Positions 1 to 8,008 of a stretch of DNA of 64,000 nucleotides are shown here, piece by piece (within the stretch, counting starts at the first letter, position 1; each line of letters opens with the position of its first letter). The stretch is from contig NZ_JAFFIW010000005.1 in the NCBI RefSeq assembly GCF_018588885.1, forward strand, positions 223,196 to 287,195. The letters are read 5' to 3'. A program made the position numbers and the translations under genes. The notes beneath the pieces were generated by a model. That model saw nothing but the letters and a program-made list of their open reading frames with translations. It was not told where the DNA came from and made no database searches. Source of the stretch: Mesorhizobium sp. dw_380 (GTDB lineage: Bacteria; Pseudomonadota; Alphaproteobacteria; Rhizobiales; Rhizobiaceae).

Positions 1-1
1 G

Positions 2-802
2 GTCGCGCATATTCCCGACAAGGCGCTGATCGAGGCCAGCGACACCGGACCCCTGCCGATACGCTCCGCCGATGGCCGGCGGCCGTTCGATGTCTATGCG
101 CGGCCCTGGTCCGGCGCGCGCGGTGCCCGCGTGGCGATCGTCATCGGCGGACTTGCCGTATCGCAGACCGGCACCCAGGCGGCCATTGCCAAGCTGCCGC
201 CGGAGGTGACGCTGGCCTTCGCGCCGCAAGGCAACAGCATCGGCCGCTGGATGCAGGCAGCCAGGCAGGGCGGCCACGAGATCGTCATGCAGGTGCCGCT
301 CGAACCATTCGACTATCCCAACGTCAATCCCGGCCGCAACACGCTGACGGTGGCGGCGAGCGCCGAAGAGAACCTGAAAAGCCTGCACTGGGCGCTGTCG
401 CGGACGACGAACTATACCGGTGTCATGAACTATATGGGCGCGCGCTTCTCCGCCGACACCGCGGCGATGGAGCCGTTCATGGCCGAACTCGGCAAACGGG
501 GTCTCGCCTATGTCGACGACGGCTCGTCGGCGCGCAGCCTGGCGCCCGACCTGGCGCTGAAGGACGGCGTGCCCTTCGTCGCCGGCGACACGGCGATCGA
601 CGCGGTGCAGGATCGCGGCGCCATCCTGAAGAAACTGGACGGTCTCGAAGCGACCGCGCGGGCCAAAGGCACCGCCGTCGGCATCGGCTCGGCCTTCGAC
701 CTGACGGTCGACACCGTCTCGTCCTGGATTGCGGAGGCCAAGAAGCGCGGCATCGAGATCGTGCCGATTTCGGCGGTGGCGATCGATCCGCAAAAAGGCT
801 AA
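2..802 (+). CDS. Divergent polysaccharide deacetylase family protein (5' end outside window)
   Basis: The reading frame is already open at the first base, so only the C-terminal ~266 residues are present. The visible part contains the core of the divergent (YibQ/DUF610-type) polysaccharide deacetylase fold: VAIVIGGLAVSQTGT at the start of the domain, MQVPLEPFDYPNVNPG, and NYTGVMNYMGARFSAD. Family members are exported envelope proteins with a NodB-like barrel; substrate is not established. It is followed 30 bp later by rppH on the same strand, an arrangement I recall from other Rhizobiales. The family call is firm; the enzymatic role is uncertain. Confidence 0.85.
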   Translation, partial: VAHIPDKALIEASDTGPLPIRSADGRRPFDVYARPWSGARGARVAIVIGGLAVSQTGTQAAIAKLPPEVTLAFAPQGNSIGRWMQAARQGGHEIVMQVPLEPFDYPNVNPGRNTLTVAASAEENLKSLHWALSRTTNYTGVMNYMGARFSADTAAMEPFMAELGKRGLAYVDDGSSARSLAPDLALKDGVPFVAGDTAIDAVQDRGAILKKLDGLEATARAKGTAVGIGSAFDLTVDTVSSWIAEAKKRGIEIVPISAVAIDPQKG

Positions 803-832
803 CCGTCGGAAGATGGCCGGAAAGACTGACTG

Positions 833-1354
833 ATGCCGAAGACGAGCAAGATCGATCGTGAAACGCTGCCCTACCGTCCCTGCGTCGGGCTGGTGATCCT
901 CAATGGTGAGGGTCTGGTCTGGGTCGGGCATCGCATCGCCGAGCCCGACAGCGAATTTGCCGGCACGACGCAGCTCTGGCAGATGCCGCAAGGCGGCATC
1001 GACAAGGGTGAGGAGCCGTTGCAGGCGGCGGAGCGGGAGCTCTATGAGGAGACCGGCATGCGCAGCGTCTCGCTGCTCGCCGAGGCGCCGGACTGGATCA
1101 ATTACGACCTGCCGGACCACCTTGTCGGCGTTGCCTTCAAGGGCCGGTATCGCGGCCAGACGCAGAAATGGTTCGCCTTCCGCTTCCATGGCGATACCAG
1201 CGAGATCCAGATCAATCCGCCACCGGGCGGCCACACCGCCGAATTCGACAAATGGGCATGGCGGCCGATGCAGGAGCTGCCCGACCTGATCGTGCCGTTC
1301 AAGCGTCATGTCTATGAAGACGTGGTGGCGGCGTTCCGGCACCTCGTGCCATAG
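833..1354 (+). CDS. rppH: RNA pyrophosphohydrolase RppH (Nudix)
   Basis: 173 residues, a normal size for the NudH/RppH family. It removes pyrophosphate from the 5' end of triphosphorylated mRNA, which opens the transcript to RNase E-type decay. The Nudix box lies around residues 53-75, reading [11 protein letters not shown], then [11 protein letters not shown], with the REXXEE core intact. The N-terminal [19 protein letters not shown] and the conserved WQMPQGG before the box are typical of RppH rather than of other Nudix hydrolases. The ATG start has GGAAAG about 10 nt upstream. Very likely cotranscribed with the preceding deacetylase gene. Confidence 0.95.
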   Translation: MPKTSKIDRETLPYRPCVGLVILNGEGLVWVGHRIAEPDSEFAGTTQLWQMPQGGIDKGEEPLQAAERELYEETGMRSVSLLAEAPDWINYDLPDHLVGVAFKGRYRGQTQKWFAFRFHGDTSEIQINPPPGGHTAEFDKWAWRPMQELPDLIVPFKRHVYEDVVAAFRHLVP

Positions 1355-1444
1355 CTGGAGGGGCACGGCCGTGGTTCAGCCGCTGCGGTTGCCGCGCGGG
1401 CCCAGCGGTCCTATTGATGTCTATCCGCCACAAGAAGGGTCGCC

Positions 1445-2581
1445 ATGAACGACGCCTCCAAGAGGTCGCTGTCCGGGGATGCCGCAGTAAGCGAAGCGGC
1501 GGCCGGGGCCATCCTCACCATCGATCTCGGCGCGATCCGTGAAAACTACCGGCGGCTGAAGGCGCGGCTAGGCGGCGTGCGCTGTGCCGGCGTGGTCAAG
1601 GCCGATGGTTACGGTCTCGGCGCCGCGCAGGTGGCGTCGGCGCTGATGAGGGAGGCCTGCGACATCTTCTTCGTCGCGCTGCTGGCCGAAGGCATCGACC
1701 TGCGCAAGGCGATCGGGACCGGACCAGATATCTACGTGCTGAACGGGCTGCCGCCTGGCTCCGAGCCGGAAGCGCGGGCGGCCGGTCTGTGCGCGGTCAT
1801 CAACAGTGGCGCGCAGTTGAAAGCCTGGCGCGCGGCGGCGCATGGCGCCGGGCGACGGCTTCCGGCCGCTATCCAGGTCGACAGCGGCATGTCTCGGCTC
1901 GGCCTGGCGCCAGCCGAAGTCGAGACATTGGAGGGGGATAGCAGCGCGTTCGAGGGCATCGATATCAGATATGTGATGAGCCATCTGGCCTGCGCCGACG
2001 AGCCGCGCAATCCGGCCAATGAACAACAGCGCCTGGCCTTCGAACGGCTGCGCGCCATGCTGCCCGAGGCGCCCGCTTCGCTTGCCAATTCTTCCGGGAT
2101 TTTTCTCGGGGAACGCTACCACCACGACCTCGCCCGGCCAGGGGCGGCGCTTTATGGCATCAATCCGACGCCTGGCGAGCCCAATCCGATGCGGCCCGTC
2201 GTGCGGCTGCAGGCCAAGGTGGCGCAGACGCGCCGCGTCGAAAAGGGCACCGGCATAGGCTATGGCCATGCCTATCGCGCGGAAGGTCCGCTAAGCCTGG
2301 CGACGATTTCGTTCGGCTATGCCGATGGCTGGCTGCGCCGTTCCGCTTCGGCGGCCTGGTTCGAGGGGGTGCGCCTGCCTTTCCTCGGGCGTGTGTCGAT
2401 GGATTCGGTCATTCTCGACATTTCCGCCCTGTCGCCCGGCAAACTGCGCGAGGGCGATCTGGTCGAGCTGCTGGGTCCTTCGCAGAGCGTCGACGATGCC
2501 GCCGGCCATGCCGGCACCATCGGCTATGAAATCCTGGCCAGTCTCGGCCCACGCTTTCACCGGCGTTACATCAATCGGTAG
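1445..2581 (+). CDS. alr: Alanine racemase
   Basis: 378-residue PLP enzyme of fold III that interconverts L- and D-alanine. The PLP lysine motif VVKADGYGLGA is at about residue 52, the second-domain catalytic tyrosine motif GIGYGHAYRA near 270, and LGRVSMDSVILD in the C-terminal beta domain. The start is an ATG with AAGGG eight bases upstream. The gene for a D-amino acid dehydrogenase follows at 102 bp on the same strand, so this is probably the catabolic (DadX-type) racemase feeding L-alanine into pyruvate. It could equally supply D-alanine for peptidoglycan, since no second racemase gene is in this window. Confidence 0.95.
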   Translation: MNDASKRSLSGDAAVSEAAAGAILTIDLGAIRENYRRLKARLGGVRCAGVVKADGYGLGAAQVASALMREACDIFFVALLAEGIDLRKAIGTGPDIYVLNGLPPGSEPEARAAGLCAVINSGAQLKAWRAAAHGAGRRLPAAIQVDSGMSRLGLAPAEVETLEGDSSAFEGIDIRYVMSHLACADEPRNPANEQQRLAFERLRAMLPEAPASLANSSGIFLGERYHHDLARPGAALYGINPTPGEPNPMRPVVRLQAKVAQTRRVEKGTGIGYGHAYRAEGPLSLATISFGYADGWLRRSASAAWFEGVRLPFLGRVSMDSVILDISALSPGKLREGDLVELLGPSQSVDDAAGHAGTIGYEILASLGPRFHRRYINR

Positions 2582-2682
2582 CCCCTTGGGGGTAGCCCTT
2601 GAGGCTAGCCCCTTGGCGGGCGCGGCAGAATCCGGCAGACAGGGAATGGCATGCCCGGTTTGGGCGCCGTGGAGCGTGAACG

Positions 2683-3939
2683 ATGAAGATCATGGTGCTG
2701 GGCGGTGGTGTCATCGGGGTGACCACCGCCTACTATCTTGCCGAGGCCGGCCACGAGGTGACGGTGCTCGACCGCCAGAAAGGCCCGGCACTGGAAACCA
2801 GCTTCGCCAATGCCGGCGAGATCTCGCCCGGCTATGCCTCGCCCTGGGCAGGCCCCGGCATTCCGCTCAAGGCGATCAAATGGCTCCTGATGAAGCATGG
2901 CCCGCTGGTGGTGCGGCCGGCCTTCGATCCGCATATGTGGACCTGGCTGGTCAAGATGCTGCGCAACTGCACCGCCGAGCGTTACGCGATCAACAAATCG
3001 CGCATGGTGCCGCTGGCCGAGTATAGCCGCGACACGCTGAAGGCGCTGCGCGAAACGACCGGCATCACCTATGACGAGCGCACCCAGGGCACCTTGCAGC
3101 TTTTCCGCACGCAAAAGCAGCTTGATGGCACATCAGGCGATGTCGAAGTGCTGAAGAAATATGGCGTGCCCTACGAGATCCTCGATCAGGACGGCTGCGT
3201 CGGGGCGGAGCCGGCTTTGGCCAGCGTGCGCGAGAAGTTCGTCGGCGGGCTGAGGCTGCCGCATGACGAGACCGGCGACTGCAAGATGTTCACCGACAAA
3301 TTGGCCGAGCTCTGCGTGGCGCGTGGCGTGAAGTTCGAATACGACACGACGATCTGGCGCGTCATCCGCAGCCGCAATCGCATTGCCAACCTCAGCACCA
3401 GCAAGGGTTTCAAAACCTCTGACGCCTATGTGATGGCGCTGGGCAGCTACTCGGCGGGCTTCATGCGCCGGATGAAGCGATCAATCCCGGTCTATCCGGT
3501 CAAGGGTTATTCGATCACCGTGCCGGTCAAGGATGCCGCCGCCGCGCCCGTGTCGACCGTGATGGACGAAACCTACAAGGTGGCGATCACCCGGCTTGGC
3601 GATCGCATCCGCGTCGGCGGCACGGCCGAGATTTCGGGCTTCGATCTCAGGCTGCACGAATCGCGGCGCCGTACGCTCGAACATTCGGTCGGCGATCTCT
3701 TTCCGGGCGCCGGCGCCATGCGCGAGGCGACGTTCTGGTGCGGGCTGCGGCCGATGACGCCGGACGGGCCGCCGCTGATCGGCCGCACCGAGCTTTCCAA
3801 CCTCTACCTCAACACCGGCCACGGCACGCTCGGCTGGACCATGGCCTGCGGTTCGGCCAAGGTGCTGGCCGACATCATCTCGAGCCGGGTGCCTGATATC
3901 GATGCTCGTGCTCTGGCGCAGGAGCGCTACCTGAAATAG
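2683..3939 (+). CDS. dadA: D-amino acid dehydrogenase, small subunit type
   Basis: 418-residue FAD protein of the DadA family, which oxidises D-alanine to pyruvate and ammonia and passes electrons to the membrane. The N-terminal dinucleotide fold is visible as [39 protein letters not shown] and the C-terminal [14 protein letters not shown] and [16 protein letters not shown] are family signatures. GGAG lies 8 nt before the ATG. Together with alr it completes a short alanine catabolic operon. A paralogous FAD oxidoreductase at 12533-13783 sits in the hydroxyproline locus. Confidence 0.93.
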   Translation: MKIMVLGGGVIGVTTAYYLAEAGHEVTVLDRQKGPALETSFANAGEISPGYASPWAGPGIPLKAIKWLLMKHGPLVVRPAFDPHMWTWLVKMLRNCTAERYAINKSRMVPLAEYSRDTLKALRETTGITYDERTQGTLQLFRTQKQLDGTSGDVEVLKKYGVPYEILDQDGCVGAEPALASVREKFVGGLRLPHDETGDCKMFTDKLAELCVARGVKFEYDTTIWRVIRSRNRIANLSTSKGFKTSDAYVMALGSYSAGFMRRMKRSIPVYPVKGYSITVPVKDAAAAPVSTVMDETYKVAITRLGDRIRVGGTAEISGFDLRLHESRRRTLEHSVGDLFPGAGAMREATFWCGLRPMTPDGPPLIGRTELSNLYLNTGHGTLGWTMACGSAKVLADIISSRVPDIDARALAQERYLK

Positions 3940-3972
3940 GCAGCGCGCCCTGGGTGCATGCTTCGTCTTGAC

Positions 3973-4016
3973 GCAATTCCGGACGGAAAACCGTTTCACA
4001 CTTTTCCTGGAATTGC
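3973..4016. repeat. Intergenic palindromic repeat, family A, copy 1
   Basis: GCAATTCC at 3973-3980 is mirrored by GGAATTGC at 4009-4016, so the element can fold into a hairpin. The central stretch GAAAACCGTTTCACAC is shared with a second copy at 41901-41942. It lies between the convergent dadA and the phospholipase D gene and touches the stop codon of the latter, so it could also act as a bidirectional termination structure. It resembles the short mosaic palindromes known from rhizobial genomes. Confidence 0.75.
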
Positions 4017-4017
4017 T

Positions 4018-6168
4018 TCAGAACGCCTGTCTGACCCAGGCCTCGTCAAACAGCAGCCGGTAGGCCCACGGGATCGTCACATTGGTGGCGACCGGGTTCG
4101 AATGGGCGAGATAGTCGTCATAGATCGGCTTCATCCTGAGGTAGAAGGCGGGATCGAGCACCGTCATGCCGTTCTCGCTGTCGTGGAAGAAGCTGCGGTT
4201 GTTGAGGTTGACCGACGAGACGGCGACCAGCCTCTCGTCGATCATCATGATCTTGGAATGCAGCACCACGTCAGGCGCCTTGAACTCGCGGATATTGATG
4301 CGGTCGCCATATTTCTCGACGAACAGCTTGTTTAGCGCGGTGAGGAACTTGCCGCCGATATCGCCCTTGAGATCGATGCGGCCGACAATGTCGATCTTGA
4401 CGCCACGGGCGAGTGCCCGGTCAAAGGCCTGGGCGAGGCTCGGTGTCAAATTGAGGTAAGGATTGACGATCTGGATATGGTGCCGCGCGGCGTCGACCAG
4501 CTCGACGAAATAGCCCTCCAGCGCATGGCCGTCCTCATAGGGCACCGAAATGAAATGCCGGGCATTACCAGGTGGGCGGCCATGTCCGCGGACCGGAATG
4601 GAGAATGGGCGCGCCAGATTGGTGTCGGCGTCGCGCAACCATATCGTCGACAGATGCGCGGCGAGCGTATCGACCGTCGCGCTATCGGTGAACTCGATGT
4701 CGAAGTCGCTCCAGTTCGAATAGTAGTTCAGCGAAAACCCGTCGGTCTTGCCGTATTGCTCAAGGTCGGGATAGCGCGACAGGTCGATCGGCTGATGGAA
4801 CAGGAAGCCATCATGGATGTTGCGGCCGCCGATGATGACGCGCGAGCGCGCGGGATCCTGCGCCAGCGTCGCCAGCATCTTGATATGATGGGTCTTGTGC
4901 AATTGTGAGATCTGCTCGTCGATCGGCGCGCCATGATCCGCGCGCCAGCGATATTCCTGCAATTCGACATTGGGGAACTCGGCCGCCAGCCGGCGCAGCA
5001 TGGCGTCGTCCTTGTCGCGCTCCAGCACGTCGGTGACCATGATGCGCACCTTGGTGCCAAGTGCTGCATGATGGCGGATCAGCCGTTCGATGATGCAGCC
5101 GGAAAAGTCGGCCTTGAACTCGAGCGAGGAGAGATAGATCAGCTTCAGCGTTGGCGCCTTGGAGAAATCAAGCGGCAGGTCCGGATCACCCTTGTCGATG
5201 GCGGCGTCGGACAGTGGCGCGCCCATCAGCGCCTCGACCTTGGCGTTGAAGCCGTCGCGCGACTTGCGCAGCAGGCGCGGCTCGCCGATCGGCAAGGCGC
5301 AGGTCTGCGACAGCCAGCGGCTGGCATAGAAGGCGCGTTCGAGTGCGTCGAGGCCGGCGCCGCTGGGGACCGGGCAATGCTGGTAGCGGCTGTCGAAACT
5401 GGCGAGCGCCGGGTCGGCGGTCTCTTCGCGCCGGATGGTGAGCGGCGTGCCGGCCGGGGCAAGGCTGGAACGGATCCTTGCCGTGCACCGGTTCAGGCTG
5501 TCGCCTGGAAAGAGGCTGGCCGTGCCGTCTTCGCCCAACAGGCGAAAGCGGAATGCCGCGCCGGCGGGAATGGTGCGCGAGGCTCCGGCCTCACGGATCG
5601 CCAGGGGACCGTCGCAGGTGCCTTCGATATCGGCCGGCTGCTTGCCCGCCTGGCGCACGACGATCTCGGTGCTGCGTGCCTGCAGGCCGGAGAAATCAAA
5701 CGTCTTGTGCGCCGAGGGCCGCGCTGCCGCATCGATGTAAAGCGTCTGCCGCGATGTCCGCCAGCGTCCGCCAAAATGGCCCTCGCCGCTGCCGCCGGCC
5801 GGCGGCAGATGCGCGCTGGAGACCGGCCCGGCCAGTCGCTGGAGCCTCGTGTAGCTCGCCTGGAAGTCGTGATCCAGCACGTCGCGCCGGTTGCGCCCGA
5901 ACGGGCCGGTGCCGTTGGCGCGATCCATGACGCCGAGCTGGTTTTGGGCAAGCAGCGCCAGGAACCGCCTTTCGTAGTCGCTGGTGCCGGTATTTCCGAA
6001 GAACTGCGCCGCCGCGACCCGCGGCCCCGAGGTGCCGTCCGCCAGCGAGGGCCGCGCGCAGGCTTCCTGTCCCGGCAGCAGGTCGCAGGCATTGCTGTCC
6101 GCACCGGCGCAGCCGGCAAGGGCGGCGAGCCCGAACAGGGCTGATATGACGGATGCGCGGACGTTCAC
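4018..6168 (-). CDS. Phospholipase D-family lipoprotein (two HKD motifs)
   Basis: 716 residues. A lipoprotein signal with lipobox LAGC at about residues 17-20 is followed by a ~270-residue N-terminal region I do not recognise (it holds a beta-rich stretch with the Cys-containing IEGTCDGPLAIREAG). The C-terminal half is a PLD/cardiolipin-synthase-type domain. HKD-like motif 1 (HHIKMLATLAQD, spacing longer than usual) is near residue 426; motif 2, HSKIMMIDERL followed by SSVNLNNRS, is near 637 and is canonical HxKx4D. It is expected to act on envelope phosphodiesters. The GTG start overlaps the stop codon of the upstream PLA2-like gene (GTGA), so the two are translationally coupled. Confidence 0.85.
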   Translation of the reverse strand: MNVRASVISALFGLAALAGCAGADSNACDLLPGQEACARPSLADGTSGPRVAAAQFFGNTGTSDYERRFLALLAQNQLGVMDRANGTGPFGRNRRDVLDHDFQASYTRLQRLAGPVSSAHLPPAGGSGEGHFGGRWRTSRQTLYIDAAARPSAHKTFDFSGLQARSTEIVVRQAGKQPADIEGTCDGPLAIREAGASRTIPAGAAFRFRLLGEDGTASLFPGDSLNRCTARIRSSLAPAGTPLTIRREETADPALASFDSRYQHCPVPSGAGLDALERAFYASRWLSQTCALPIGEPRLLRKSRDGFNAKVEALMGAPLSDAAIDKGDPDLPLDFSKAPTLKLIYLSSLEFKADFSGCIIERLIRHHAALGTKVRIMVTDVLERDKDDAMLRRLAAEFPNVELQEYRWRADHGAPIDEQISQLHKTHHIKMLATLAQDPARSRVIIGGRNIHDGFLFHQPIDLSRYPDLEQYGKTDGFSLNYYSNWSDFDIEFTDSATVDTLAAHLSTIWLRDADTNLARPFSIPVRGHGRPPGNARHFISVPYEDGHALEGYFVELVDAARHHIQIVNPYLNLTPSLAQAFDRALARGVKIDIVGRIDLKGDIGGKFLTALNKLFVEKYGDRINIREFKAPDVVLHSKIMMIDERLVAVSSVNLNNRSFFHDSENGMTVLDPAFYLRMKPIYDDYLAHSNPVATNVTIPWAYRLLFDEAWVRQAF

Positions 6169-6608
6169 CCGTTGGCTCCGGCCTTCATTGCGCTCAGTTG
6201 CGCCGGGTCGCGAGGCGGCATGAAGCCCTGTGGAAACACCTTGCAGACGGGAGCGGCGAAGGTGGCGATCAGCAGTTCCGCCTCGCCGCGCATCTTGCGG
6301 GGTGCTGTCTTGTCATCGCGGATCGCCCTGGCCGAGGCGACGAGGGCGCCGTCGCAGTCGCAATGGTTGTGGCGGGCGATGTAGCAGGCGTCATGGATCC
6401 GGCAAACCGCGTCGAGGCGGTCGACCGGCCGGGCCGACAGATCGCCGGTGCGGGTGCCGGGACCGCAATAATTGCCGATGACGAAGGGCGAGGGTCGCGC
6501 CATGACGTAGCGGATCGGCTTCGGCAATTCGGCTTCCGGCACTTTTGTCCATGGATTGGCGCATGCGGAGGCGATCAGCAGCGGCAGGATGGCAAGAACG
6601 GCTCGCAT
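6165..6608 (-). CDS. Phospholipase A2-like lipoprotein
   Basis: 147 residues from ATG 6608; an in-frame GTG at 6644 would add 12 residues but places charged sequence ahead of the signal. The signal peptide RAVLAILPLLIASAC ends in a lipobox-like IASAC. The mature part has the secreted-PLA2 pattern: calcium-loop-like NYCGPGT at about residue 45, then PVDRLDAVCRIHDACY with the catalytic His-Asp pair near 71, and CDCDGALVASA as the next cysteine helix. PLA2s hydrolyse the sn-2 ester of phospholipids. Stop codon overlaps the start of the phospholipase D gene, implying a joint envelope lipid role. Calcium dependence and activity are inferred from motifs only. Confidence 0.8.
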   Translation of the reverse strand: MRAVLAILPLLIASACANPWTKVPEAELPKPIRYVMARPSPFVIGNYCGPGTRTGDLSARPVDRLDAVCRIHDACYIARHNHCDCDGALVASARAIRDDKTAPRKMRGEAELLIATFAAPVCKVFPQGFMPPRDPAQLSAMKAGANG

Positions 6609-6782
6609 GTCTATCCGCGCCAGCTTTCTGAAAAATTTCCCCACCCGGCTGTCCGCCCCGTGGGCGGTGGCCGCACGCCTGATGCCATACTGTCCGGTTC
6701 TGTGGCAAGGAAAAGGCGGCGTGCACGACTTGGGCTGTGCGTTGGTGAGTTCGTTCGATCGCGATCGGCCTTGTCGGCGCTT

Positions 6783-7664
6783 CTACAGGAAAAGGCTTCT
6801 CTCCCGCTCCACCGCCTTGGCGATGAAGCCAGCGACGACCTGGACACGGCGCAGCGGCCTGACCGATTCGTGATAGACCAGCCAATAGGCGCGGCGGATA
6901 GGTGCGACCACGTCGACGGGCACCAGTTCGGGCATGGAGCGGGCGACGAAGGTGTGCAGGATGCCGATGCCGGCGCCCGAGCGCACGGCTTCGGCCTGGC
7001 CGAGCGCCGACGAGATGGCGAAGCTGGTGCGCCAGTCCGCGCTGAAGTCAGAGGCGTAGTCGAGCGAAGGGCTGACGATGAGATCGGGCACGTAGCCGAT
7101 GAGGGTGTGCTGGCCGAGTTCGGCAGCGGTTTTCGGCAGGCCATTGGCTTCGGCGTAGGCACGCGACGCGAACAGACCGAGCGAATAGTCGACAAGCTTT
7201 CCCGCCACCAGCCGGCCTTCCGTCGGCCGCTCGACGGTGATGGCAATGTCGGCTTCGCGACGGGACAGTGAGAAGGAGCGCGGCACCGGCACGAGCTGGA
7301 TCGTCAGTTCGCGGTGCAGCGCGGTCAGCGCGCCGAGCCGCCTGGCCAGGAAGGCGACGCCAAACCCGTCCGGGGCGCCGATGCGCACCGTGCCCGAGAT
7401 ATCGTCGCCTTCGCCTGATATGGTCGAGCGCGCGGCGATCATGTCGCCCTCCATGCGCTCGGCAATATCGAGGAAGCGCTCGCCGGCGGGAGTCAGCTCG
7501 CTGCCAGTGGTCAGGCGGCGAAAGAGCTTTGTGCGCAGTGCGTCTTCGAGCGCGGCGATGCGGCGCGAGACGGTGGCGTGATTGAGCTCCAGCCGTTTGG
7601 CGGCGCCGAGGATCTGCCCGGCGCGCGCCACGGCGAGGAAGATGCGAACGTCATCCCAGTTCAC
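6783..7664 (-). CDS. LysR family transcriptional regulator
   Basis: 293 residues from the GTG at 7664. The N-terminal winged helix is clear (NWDDVRIFLAVARAGQILGAAKRL, then NHATVSRRIAALEDAL); it lacks a leading methionine-rich stretch. The frame stays open further upstream, but that part is translated REP-like repeat (PPPPRSAARIDPPHKGEG) and is not expected to be protein. The Shine-Dalgarno GGGAGGG lies 6-8 nt before the GTG and belongs to the repeat itself. Divergent from mmsA, which is the natural candidate target, although the inducer is unknown. Confidence 0.88.
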   Translation of the reverse strand: MNWDDVRIFLAVARAGQILGAAKRLELNHATVSRRIAALEDALRTKLFRRLTTGSELTPAGERFLDIAERMEGDMIAARSTISGEGDDISGTVRIGAPDGFGVAFLARRLGALTALHRELTIQLVPVPRSFSLSRREADIAITVERPTEGRLVAGKLVDYSLGLFASRAYAEANGLPKTAAELGQHTLIGYVPDLIVSPSLDYASDFSADWRTSFAISSALGQAEAVRSGAGIGILHTFVARSMPELVPVDVVAPIRRAYWLVYHESVRPLRRVQVVAGFIAKAVERERSLFL

Positions 7665-8008
7665 CTTACCCTCCCCCTTGTGGGGAGGGTCGATCCGCGC
7701 AGCGGAGCGGGGTGGGGGTGGCGCCGGACCCCCACCCCGGCGAACGATCTCCGCTTCGCTCCGACCGTTCGCCGACCCTCCCCACAAGGGGGAGGGTGAA
7801 GATCCTGTCCGGCAGGACAGAGGGGGGCGCGAAGGAACTCAACCTGTCCGTCCTTGAGTAGCATATTGCGAGAGCATCATTTGCGAGAATTGATGATCAC
7901 TCGTCAATCGATATCTATTTTTCGCACAACGGTTGCGTTCTCTCTCGCGTTGCCTTCGCCACCACAAAGGCGGACAATGCAGCATCACAAAACCCAGGGA
8001 GAGACATC
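7665..8008. other. Divergent intergenic region lysR/mmsA
   Basis: 344 bp without a gene. The lysR-proximal 130 bp are the REP-like element. The remaining ~200 bp before mmsA are comparatively AT-rich (around 7860-7930: GCATATTGCGAGAGCATCAT and ATTGATGATCACTCGTCAAT) and must hold the mmsA promoter and any LysR site. ATTGATGATCACTCGTCAAT has partial dyad symmetry centred near 7902 and is the most likely operator. Confidence 0.5.
7668..7797. repeat. REP-like palindromic element 1
   Basis: A 25-nt arm at 7668-7692 (ACCCTCCCCCTTGTGGGGAG and five more bases) is matched exactly by its reverse complement at 7773-7797, and each arm itself contains a smaller inverted repeat. The interior is GC-rich with GGGGTGGGGG and CCCCCACCCC tracts. 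A related element lies at 39414-39513. It sits between the divergent lysR and mmsA genes and provides the ribosome binding site of lysR. Confidence 0.9.

Noticed and set aside
7664..7787. An extended N-terminus for the LysR protein
   Set aside because: The extra 41 residues are translated repeat sequence; the GTG with its ribosome site matches the family start.
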